A stretch of DNA of 64,000 bases from positions 41,831 through 105,830 of the forward strand of contig JAFAEO010000080.1 of NCBI GenBank assembly GCA_023423975.1, given 5' to 3'. The notes under the pieces are model-generated. The model was not told where the DNA came from, did no database searches, and saw nothing but the letters and a program-made list of their open reading frames with translations. Position numbers and translations under genes: made by a program. The DNA is from Pseudomonadota bacterium. Lineage in GTDB: Bacteria; Pseudomonadota; Gammaproteobacteria; Burkholderiales; Burkholderiaceae_B. The stretch's first letter is position 1; every line of letters starts with the position of its first letter. Shown here piece after piece: positions 57,034 through 64,000 of this stretch.

Positions 57034-58386
57034 TCAGACTGCGCCCTGGTCGATCATTGCATCGGCAACCTTGCGAAAGCCCGCAATATTGGCGCCCAGC
57101 ACCAGGTTACCTGGCTGGTTGAACTCGTCTGCGGTTTCCCATGCGTTGGTGAAAATATTCTTCATGATGTTTTTCAGGCGCAGATCAACTTCGTCAAAAC
57201 TCCATTGAATCATGGCGGCGTTCTGTGCCATTTCCAACTGGCTGGTGGCAACCCCGCCGGCATTGGCTGCTTTGCCGGGCGCGTAATGGATACGTGCCTT
57301 GAGAAATTCCTCAACGGCTTCAGGCGTGGAAGGCATGTTGGCACCTTCTGCCACTAGTTTGCAACCGTTGGCGAGCAAGGCCAGTGCGTCGGCCTGGTTC
57401 AGTTCGTTTTGCGTTGCGCTGGGGAAGGCCAGATCGCAGGGAACAGACCATACCTCGTTGCGCCCAGGCGCATAGTCGGTCACGGGCTTGTAAACCGCAT
57501 CGGGGTGCGTTTGCAGATAGTTCTGCAGCGGCGCCTGCTGCTTTTCCTTTAGCAGCTTGAGCGTTTCAAGATTAATACCAGATTTGTGATAAATCATGCC
57601 GCGCGAATCGCTGCAGGTTACCGGTGTTGCGCCCAGTTGATACAGTTTTTCGATGGTGTAGATGGCTACATTGCCGGCGCCCGAGACGGCGCAGATTTTT
57701 CCTTCCAGATGTTCGCCCGCGTTTTGCAGCATATTCTGGGCAAAGTAGACCGCGCCGTAGCCGGTCGCTTCAGTGCGCACCAGCGAGCCGCCCCATGGAA
57801 TGCGCTTGCCGGTAAGCACGCCTTCGTAGCGACCGGTCAGGCGTTTGTACTGGCCGAACAGATAGCCGATTTCGCGGCCGCCTACGCCAATATCGCCGGC
57901 AGGCACGTCAATGGTGGGGCCGATGTGGCGATACAGTTCAGACATAAAGGCCTGGCAGAAACTCATGATTTCATTGTCTGACTTGCCCTTGGGGTCGAAA
58001 TCGCTGCCGCCTTTGCCCCCGCCGATAGCCAGGCCGGTGAGCGAGTTCTTGAACGTTTGCTCAAAGCCAAGAAATTTGATAATACTGGACGAGACGCTGG
58101 GATGGAAACGCAAGCCGCCTTTGTATGGGCCGATGGCCGAGTTGAATTCGACCCTGTAGCCCTTGTTGACATTGATTTTACCTTTGTCGTCTACCCAGGT
58201 AACCCGAAACATGATCTGACGCTCGGGCTCAACGATCCGTTCTATGATGTTCTGATCCAGATAGTGCTTTTCTTTTTCGAATAGCGGGGAAAGTGATTCC
58301 AGTACTTCCAGAACAGCCTGATAGAACTCCGATTGCGATGGGCTGGATTTGGCCAGTCGGGCCAGCGTCGTATCAATATATGTCAT
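57034..58386 (-). CDS. gdhA: NADP-type glutamate dehydrogenase
   Basis: A 450-residue hexameric enzyme that makes glutamate from 2-oxoglutarate and ammonia. The catalytic lysine K125 is in IGGGKGGSDF; GPYKGGLRFHPSVSSSIIKF and the Rossmann motif SGAGNVAIY are present. The length fits the small NADP type. It starts at an ATG in an AT-rich context. Confidence 0.96.
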   Translation of the reverse strand: MTYIDTTLARLAKSSPSQSEFYQAVLEVLESLSPLFEKEKHYLDQNIIERIVEPERQIMFRVTWVDDKGKINVNKGYRVEFNSAIGPYKGGLRFHPSVSSSIIKFLGFEQTFKNSLTGLAIGGGKGGSDFDPKGKSDNEIMSFCQAFMSELYRHIGPTIDVPAGDIGVGGREIGYLFGQYKRLTGRYEGVLTGKRIPWGGSLVRTEATGYGAVYFAQNMLQNAGEHLEGKICAVSGAGNVAIYTIEKLYQLGATPVTCSDSRGMIYHKSGINLETLKLLKEKQQAPLQNYLQTHPDAVYKPVTDYAPGRNEVWSVPCDLAFPSATQNELNQADALALLANGCKLVAEGANMPSTPEAVEEFLKARIHYAPGKAANAGGVATSQLEMAQNAAMIQWSFDEVDLRLKNIMKNIFTNAWETADEFNQPGNLVLGANIAGFRKVADAMIDQGAV

Positions 58387-58749
58387 ATGAATTGAATGTA
58401 ATGAGCAGATTAAGGGTTACAGGCAAACGTATGCGCGCCGGGCGTACCCAACGCGGGCAGCAGGGTGAAAACGGCGGGATGCACAATGAATGTTATGCGA
58501 GGGGTAAATATAATACCGCTATATTGTGTGCGGTGCAGCGAAAAATGCACTATCTAGGTGATTGCCCTGATTTATTTTGGCGCATTTTGATGAATCAATA
58601 AAAATACTGGGCGCCTCTGGTGCGTTTTTTCTTGTCGCCTGCCGCATTTCGGGGCAGAGTGACCATCCCCGAAAGTGCGACGTGATGAGGATGCCAGGCA
58701 GGCACCGGGTGTATCACGGTAACTCCTGGCAATGCGATGGGCTGATGAT
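58387..58749. other. Spacer upstream of gdhA
   Basis: About 360 bases. It must carry the gdhA promoter and the end of the HbpS-like gene. An AT-rich block lies at 58500-58540; no gene or firm signal. Confidence 0.5.
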
Positions 58750-59157
58750 TCAGCCTGTAATCGCAGCGATACCGGCGATGGCCGTTTCAGCGTCCTGGCT
58801 GGCCTGGACACCCGATACGCCCACTGCGCCAATGGTCTGGCCGTCAACGACAACAGGCACGCCGCCTTCGAGCATGCCTGAAATGGCTGGCGCCGACAGA
58901 AATGCGTAGCGACCATTGTTGATCATTTCTTCGTAGCCTTTGGTTTCGCGTCGGCCCAGGGCTGCAGCATGGGCTTTGGCCGGGGCAATATGGGCAGAAA
59001 CCGGCGCCGCGCCATCAAGGCGTTTCAGGGCCAGCAGATGGCCGCCATCGTCAGTCACGGCAATAGTCACGGCCCAGTTGTTTTTGCTGGCATGAGCGGC
59101 CGCTGCATCGATGATTTTCTGTACGTCTTCCTGGACGAGAACAGGCTTGGTTTTCAT
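58750..59157 (-). CDS. HbpS/GlcG-family heme-binding protein
   Basis: A 135-residue protein of the HbpS/GlcG family. Members bind heme or small acids; the function here is unknown. It shows DDGGHLLALKRLDGA and GGVPVVVDGQTIGAVGVSG. I chose the ATG at 59157 (MKTKPVLVQED) behind a ggag ribosome binding site; the longer frame to 59247 is not supported. No signal peptide is visible. Confidence 0.88.
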   Translation of the reverse strand: MKTKPVLVQEDVQKIIDAAAAHASKNNWAVTIAVTDDGGHLLALKRLDGAAPVSAHIAPAKAHAAALGRRETKGYEEMINNGRYAFLSAPAISGMLEGGVPVVVDGQTIGAVGVSGVQASQDAETAIAGIAAITG

Positions 59158-59504
59158 AATGGCTCCGAATTGGGTTGTCAAACCGCCTATTATAGTGAGT
59201 AACCGTGTCGGCTTTCTAACTTCTGACGATAAAGCGGTGTGCACCAAAGTTTCGAATCCCTAAGGCCGGCTGCGCTGGCGCCCATCGCCTTGCTTGCAAA
59301 TGGGGAAATTGTCACTTGTGTCTACGTCAGAGAAGCCGGGCGTACAAACAATAAACGCTCGCGCAGAACGGGTGCGTTACTGTATCGCCCCAAGAAAGCA
59401 CCCGAGTTGTGTAAATGTCAGCAAGCCGATGGCATGCCGCAGCGACCTGGTGGCGGCGAGTCATGGCAAGCGGCGGCGCAATTGGCCGCCGCTGCCGCCT
59501 GCCG
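59158..59504. other. Spacer downstream of the indolepyruvate oxidoreductase gene
   Basis: About 350 bases between the HbpS-like start and the oxidoreductase stop. Nothing beyond the HbpS promoter region is recognisable; plus-strand frames here are low-information. Confidence 0.5.
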
Positions 59505-62500
59505 TTATGCGGCCTTGCTTAAGGCTGTGCGGCGATAGGCTTCAAGCAGCTGCGCGCGCCGCGCTGCTGCCTTTTGCATATTGGCCTCTTTGATATGACC
59601 ATAGCCACGGATATCGTCGGGCAGGCGGGCCAGCTCCACGGCCGTATCGTAGTTACTGTCATTCAGGCTCAGATTGATTTCATCCAGTAAAGCGAAATAT
59701 TCCTCGATCAGGCTACGCTCGGCACGTCGCTCTTCGGTACGGCCAAAGGGATCAAACGCGGTGCCGCGCAGCGGTTTGAGGTGCGCCAGCACAGCAAAGG
59801 CTTTCATTACCCATGGACCGTACTTTTTCTTGATCAGGTGACCTTTTTTATCTTTTTTGCTGAATGCGGGCGGCGCCAGATGAACGTGCAGTGCGTAGTC
59901 GCGACCCGGCTCGCCTTCGAATTGTTCACGCAGTTTGTCAAGATAAGCCGGATCGGTGTACAGACGAGCCACCTCGTATTCATCCTTGTAGCTCATCAGC
60001 TTGGCCAGATTGCGGGCTACCGCTTCGGTCAGGATATGGCCGCTGAAGCCGCGTGCTTTTTCGGTCTCGCGGATGCGCGCCACCGCCTGTGTAAAGCGTC
60101 GTGCATACCGTTGGTTCTGGTAGTTGGTCAGGTGTTGCTCAAGGCGCTTGATCAGCGTGTCGGTGCTCTCTGGCATGCTGATCAGATTTTCGTGGCGCGC
60201 CGTGCGCTTGCCGTTGCCAAGCGGGATAGATTGCAGACCATGGTGCGCCAGATAGCGGCCCCATTCAAAGGCGGCCAGGTTCTTGTCGACGGCAACGCCA
60301 TTGAGTTCGATGGCGCGCTCCAGGCTCTCATGATGCAGGGGGATCCATCCTTTCTGCCAGGCATAGCCCATCATTAGCGGGTTGGCGAAAATTGCATCGC
60401 CCAGCAGCGCAACAGCATAACCATTGGCATCCAGAAAATCGCATTTTTCCTGGCCCAGCAGATCCAGCATATCATTCTCGGTAATGGCGGAAGGAAATTG
60501 CCATTTCGGGTTCTGGAAAATTTCAGCAGTAGGCACCTTGGCACTGTTGATGGCTGCCACCGTGATGCCTTTGCGGGTTTTTGATGTAATCTCGCGCGAC
60601 GCAGCCACAATGGCGTCGCAGCCGATAATCAGATCGGCTTCGCCCACGCCGATGCGGGTCGAATGCAGATCTGCCGGCTGGTTGCCGATCTGTACATGGC
60701 TCACGACGGCGCCGCCTTTTTGCGCCAGTCCGGTAATATCCAGTACGTTGACGCCTTTTTCTTCCAGGTGTGCGGCCATGCCCAGCAGGGCGCCGATGGT
60801 GACCACGCCGGTGCCGCCTACGCCAGGCACCAGAATATTGTATGAACGTTCGATCGTGGGTACCGCAGGTACAGGAATGTCCGCTTCTATTTTTTCAAAG
60901 GAGAGTGTGGCTGTCTGAGGCTTGCGCACTTTGGCACCTTCGGCGGTCACAAAGCTGGGACAAAAACCGTTCAGGCAGGAATAATCCTTGTTGCAGGAGG
61001 ACTGGTTGATGCGGCGCTTGCTGCCCATCGGCGTATCTACCGGTTCCACCGAAAGACAATTGGATTTGACGCCGCAGTCGCCGCAACCCTCGCAGACTGC
61101 CTCGTTAATGAAGACGCGTCGGTCGGGGTCGGGGTAGGCATTGCGTTTGCGGCGCCGACGTTTCTCGGTCGCGCAGGTCTGATCGTAGATCAGAATAGTC
61201 GTGCCTTCGGTATCACGCAGTTCCAGTTGCACATCGTCAAGCGAATCGCGATGGAATACATCTGGGTTGCCGATCAGGCTGACCCCTTTATATTTTTCCG
61301 GTTCGTCGCTGACGATCACGATGCGGGTGGCGCCTTCGGCATGCAACTGGGCGTTGATTTGCGGCACGGTCAGCGTGCCATCCACAGGCTGCCCGCCGGT
61401 CATGGCAACGGCATCGTTGTATAAAATTTTGTAGGTGATGTTGACTTTGGCTGCGATCGAAGCGCGGATCGCCAGAATCCCCGAATGAAAGTAGGTGCCA
61501 TCACCCAGGTTGGCGAAAATATGCTTGGTGGTCGTAAAGTCTTTCTGGCCGATCCAGGGCACGCCTTCGCCGCCCATCTGGGTAAAGGTATCGGTGCTGC
61601 GATCCATCCAGATGGTCATATAGTGGCAGCCAATGCCGGCCACCGCACGCGAGCCTTCGGGCACGCGGGTCGACGTGTTGTGGGGACAGCCGGAACAGAA
61701 CCAGGGTTTGCGATCCTGCACGACGACCGGTCGTTTGGCGTCCTGTTCCTTGGCATGAATAATCGCAATGCGTGCCTGAATGCGGGCGCGCACTTCGTCG
61801 GGAAGCGCGTGTTTTTCCAGGCGTTTGGCAATGGCCTTGGCGATAATCGCAGGGGATAGTTCGTAATTGGCCGGCAATAGCCAGTTGCCGCGAGGTACGG
61901 ACCATTCGCCGCCGCCATCGTCACGCGCATCAAATTTGCCATAGACATCGGGACGGACGTCATCGCGCCAGTTATACAGTTCTTCCTTCAGGGCGTATTC
62001 CATGATCTGGCGTTTTTCTTCAACCACCAGGATTTCATCCAGGCCTTCGGCAAAGTGTCGGGCGCCTTGCGCTTCAAGCGGCCAGACGCAACCGACTTTG
62101 TACAGCCGGATGCCGATGTCTGCACAGGTCGCTTCGTCCAGCCCAAGATCGGTCAGCGCCTGCCGCACGTCCAGGTAGGCCTTGCCGGCGGTCATGATGC
62201 CGAATCTTGCCTTGGGCGAATCAAAAATGATCTTGTCCAGTTTGTTGGCACGCACATAGGCCAGTGCTGCATAGAATTTGTAATTATTCAGTCGGGCTTC
62301 CTGGTCCAGCGGCGGATCGGGCCAGCGAATGGACAAACCGCCTTCAGGCATTTCAAAGTCGGGTGGCGTAATGGTCTGGACCCGGTCCGGATCCAGTTCG
62401 ACTGACGAGCTCGACTCGATCACGTCGGTCACGCATTTCATGGCGACCCACAAACTTGAATAGCGGCTCATGGCCCAGCCGTGTACGCCGAAGTCCAGAT

Positions 62501-63065
62501 ATTCCTGCACATTGCTGGGGTATAGAACGGGAATGCCGGCCGACTGCAGATTATGTTCGGACTGATAGGCTACCGTGGACGATTTGGCGGCATGGTCGTC
62601 GCCTGCCAGCAGCAGTACGCCGCCAAACTGGCTGGAGCCGGCCGAGTTGGCGTGTTTGAATACATCCATGGAACGGTCCAGACCTGGCCCTTTGCCATAC
62701 CACATGGCAAATACGCCTTGCTTGGTTGCGCCGGGAAACAAGTTGACCTGTTGTGACCCCCAAACCGCAGTGGCGCCAAGCTCTTCGTTGACACCCGGCT
62801 GGAATGAGATCTCATGTTCGGCGAGGTATTTTTTTGCCTTCCACAAACTCAGGTCCAGATTTCCCAGGGGCGAACCGCGGTAGCCGGAAATGAATCCGCC
62901 GGTATCCAGCCCGGCGCGGCGGTCCCGGTCTTTCTGCAGCATGGGCAGACGCACCAGCGCCTGGGTGCCACTCATATAGACGCGGCCTCTTTCCAGGCTA
63001 TATTTGTCGTCAATGGTGGTATTCTTCAGGGCATCCTGGGCCAGCTTGGGTAAAGGCGCATTCAT
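59505..63065 (-). CDS. Indolepyruvate ferredoxin oxidoreductase, fused (IorAB)
   Basis: An 1186-residue TPP- and iron-sulfur-dependent 2-oxoacid oxidoreductase in one chain, combining IorA and IorB. It decarboxylates aryl- or branched-chain 2-oxoacids to acyl-CoA. From the N-terminus: a pyrimidine-like domain and a TPP domain with GIGCHYMTIWM and DGTYFHSGILA. A ferredoxin domain with two Cys sets (CEGCGDCGVKSNC and CLNGFC) follows. Last is the gamma-type domain (VPGVGGTGVVTIGALLGMAA). A LiuR-like site lies upstream. Confidence 0.94.
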   Translation of the reverse strand: MNAPLPKLAQDALKNTTIDDKYSLERGRVYMSGTQALVRLPMLQKDRDRRAGLDTGGFISGYRGSPLGNLDLSLWKAKKYLAEHEISFQPGVNEELGATAVWGSQQVNLFPGATKQGVFAMWYGKGPGLDRSMDVFKHANSAGSSQFGGVLLLAGDDHAAKSSTVAYQSEHNLQSAGIPVLYPSNVQEYLDFGVHGWAMSRYSSLWVAMKCVTDVIESSSSVELDPDRVQTITPPDFEMPEGGLSIRWPDPPLDQEARLNNYKFYAALAYVRANKLDKIIFDSPKARFGIMTAGKAYLDVRQALTDLGLDEATCADIGIRLYKVGCVWPLEAQGARHFAEGLDEILVVEEKRQIMEYALKEELYNWRDDVRPDVYGKFDARDDGGGEWSVPRGNWLLPANYELSPAIIAKAIAKRLEKHALPDEVRARIQARIAIIHAKEQDAKRPVVVQDRKPWFCSGCPHNTSTRVPEGSRAVAGIGCHYMTIWMDRSTDTFTQMGGEGVPWIGQKDFTTTKHIFANLGDGTYFHSGILAIRASIAAKVNITYKILYNDAVAMTGGQPVDGTLTVPQINAQLHAEGATRIVIVSDEPEKYKGVSLIGNPDVFHRDSLDDVQLELRDTEGTTILIYDQTCATEKRRRRKRNAYPDPDRRVFINEAVCEGCGDCGVKSNCLSVEPVDTPMGSKRRINQSSCNKDYSCLNGFCPSFVTAEGAKVRKPQTATLSFEKIEADIPVPAVPTIERSYNILVPGVGGTGVVTIGALLGMAAHLEEKGVNVLDITGLAQKGGAVVSHVQIGNQPADLHSTRIGVGEADLIIGCDAIVAASREITSKTRKGITVAAINSAKVPTAEIFQNPKWQFPSAITENDMLDLLGQEKCDFLDANGYAVALLGDAIFANPLMMGYAWQKGWIPLHHESLERAIELNGVAVDKNLAAFEWGRYLAHHGLQSIPLGNGKRTARHENLISMPESTDTLIKRLEQHLTNYQNQRYARRFTQAVARIRETEKARGFSGHILTEAVARNLAKLMSYKDEYEVARLYTDPAYLDKLREQFEGEPGRDYALHVHLAPPAFSKKDKKGHLIKKKYGPWVMKAFAVLAHLKPLRGTAFDPFGRTEERRAERSLIEEYFALLDEINLSLNDSNYDTAVELARLPDDIRGYGHIKEANMQKAAARRAQLLEAYRRTALSKAA

Positions 63066-63303
63066 TCTGTTGTCTCCGATATATTACATAGGCACATAAG
63101 CGCATGATTCCTCGCTTTGCCTCATGAGCGTCTTGTGAACGGACTGTGCAAAGTCGTAGAATGCTCACCGCCGTTGCAAGGCGGTGCGATATCGTCCTGA
63201 TGAATGGCAGCCATTCTAGTGGCGCAACTCATCACGCCTGCGGCCTGATTGCAACCCGATGGATTGTGGGTGCCCCAATAATGGAATCAGGCCCGGTTTT
63301 TAA
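63066..63303. other. Divergent spacer, indolepyruvate oxidoreductase side
   Basis: Promoter-bearing spacer between the oxidoreductase (minus) and the small membrane protein (plus). No gene. Confidence 0.5.
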
Positions 63304-63319
63304 TTGACGTTAACGTAAA
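63304..63319. promoter_or_regulatory. LiuR/MerR-like operator
   Basis: The near-palindrome ttgacgttaacgtaaa has a perfect acgttaacgt core. It resembles the sites of MerR-family LiuR regulators that control branched-chain amino acid breakdown in betaproteobacteria. It lies between the divergent genes. Confidence 0.5.
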
Positions 63320-63426
63320 GTTAAGCCATTTCTCTGGCAAGAGATACAGAAATTGCCAGAATTAGGGTATATCCTAGAACCATGTTAGTCGTACGTACAA
63401 CAAAGTGCAAGAATCAGGAGTAAGGC

Positions 63427-63735
63427 GTGAAGCGAGTGATGGCAAAGCTGGGTAGCATTCTGGCAGGTATGGCAGCCCGGCCCCTGTCTGTCGGTCTTCT
63501 GTTGACCATCGTGTTCTGGATATTTCTGGGCAACTTTGTTGTCGCCGCGTTTGCGGGGCTGCTGGTCTCGTTCTTTATTTCCGCTGCATTTTCGGTATGG
63601 AAACTGAATCGAAAAGAGAAAGAGGGCACTTTCGGATCTTCGACGGACTCATCGACGGATACATCAGATTCTTTAACGGACTCTTCGGGCTCATCATCGG
63701 ATTCATCGGGTCCATCATCGGATTCTTCTATTTAA
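63427..63735 (+). CDS. Small membrane protein with Ser/Asp-rich tail
   Basis: A 102-residue frame starting at GTG 63427, chosen because aggag lies 6 bases upstream. Two membrane segments span about residues 20-56. The C-terminal 35 residues are nearly all Ser, Asp, Thr and Gly (TDSSGSSSDSSGPSSDSS). In the -1 frame the same DNA encodes a hydrophobic Gly/Ile/Phe repeat (63597-63920). Which frame is used after residue 58 is uncertain: the tail may be a frameshift artefact or a true low-complexity tail. Confidence 0.6.
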   Translation: MKRVMAKLGSILAGMAARPLSVGLLLTIVFWIFLGNFVVAAFAGLLVSFFISAAFSVWKLNRKEKEGTFGSSTDSSTDTSDSLTDSSGSSSDSSGPSSDSSI

Positions 63736-63945
63736 TCGGAGAAGAGAGGGGCGTGGGTCAGGACTCGTTTTCGCGAGCGTTAGGCGAAGGTAAATGGGGC
63801 GCTATCTGCAGGATTATCCAGGGGGAGTATTTGAACAGAAATTCCAATTTTCTGTTTTTGATTCTAACGGTAACAGACGAGTTACGATTTACGTTAGATA
63901 ATGCTTTGAATTTATTGTAATTTTTCTTTGGATTTATAGTATTTT

Positions 63946-64000
63946 TGGGGTGACTGATGGGGCTCGAACCCACGACAACCGGAATCACAATCCGGGACTC
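63946..64000 (-). tRNA. tRNA-His (GUG), 3' part
   Basis: The minus strand reads an anticodon arm ccgga-ttgtgat-tccgg with anticodon GTG, a T arm with gttcgag, and an acceptor 3' end cagtcacccca including CCA. The 5' third is beyond the window edge. Confidence 0.93.

Overview
The window looks like a chromosome segment of a betaproteobacterium of the order Burkholderiales, most likely family Alcaligenaceae. An Advenella-like organism is a guess from moderate GC and gene content, not a database result. The pointers are three Bug-type (tripartite tricarboxylate transporter) periplasmic receptors, ilv genes in the order large subunit, small subunit, ilvC, the psd-pssA pair, a fused indolepyruvate ferredoxin oxidoreductase, and rpsO-pnp.

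Layout. 1-5443: the 3' part of serS, yaaA overlapping an MFS transporter, and a convergent FUSC-family membrane protein. 5444-9235: branched-chain amino acid synthesis (ilvI, ilvH, ilvC) behind a structured leader. 9246-12433: an amino-acid binding protein, a PLP aminotransferase and a Bug receptor, separated by intrinsic terminators. 12628-18285: a tandem-repeat patch, a LysR regulator, a divergent beta-propeller protein of unknown role and a complete polar amino acid ABC transporter. 18340-19800: a dadA-like oxidase behind a tandem glycine riboswitch. 20003-21821: a Bug receptor and a nitroreductase-like protein. 22404-38628: a large catabolic region of Bug receptor, acyl-CoA dehydrogenases, enoyl-CoA hydratase, nitronate monooxygenase, IclR regulator, thioesterase, hydratase/dehydrogenase fusion, thiolases, CoA ligase and CoA transferase. 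It resembles the pim (pimelate) system joined to pcaIJF, so it probably beta-oxidises dicarboxylic acids to acetyl-CoA and succinyl-CoA.

38887-46897 is an orphan type VI secretion (T6SS) vgrG cluster: DUF2169 plus pentapeptide-repeat protein, second pentapeptide-repeat protein, DUF4150 PAAR-like tip, VgrG, and two tandem copies of a small membrane protein. The second copy still carries a broken duplicate of the vgrG 3' end. No T6SS core gene is present. 47590-50856 is a second Asp/Glu-type ABC transporter (gltIJKL). 51462-59157 is mostly housekeeping: psd, pssA, a lipoprotein, rpsO, pnp, gdhA and a HbpS-like protein. 59505-63065 is the fused indolepyruvate ferredoxin oxidoreductase. The window ends with a small membrane protein gene and a partial tRNA-His.

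From memory of related genomes, ilvC, psd and pssA are usually close together. The 42 kb between them here may therefore be an accessory block of nutrient-scavenging and antagonism genes. The most unusual parts are the vgrG module with its duplicated putative immunity gene, the riboswitch-controlled amino acid oxidase, and the two-frame repeat gene near 63.6 kb.
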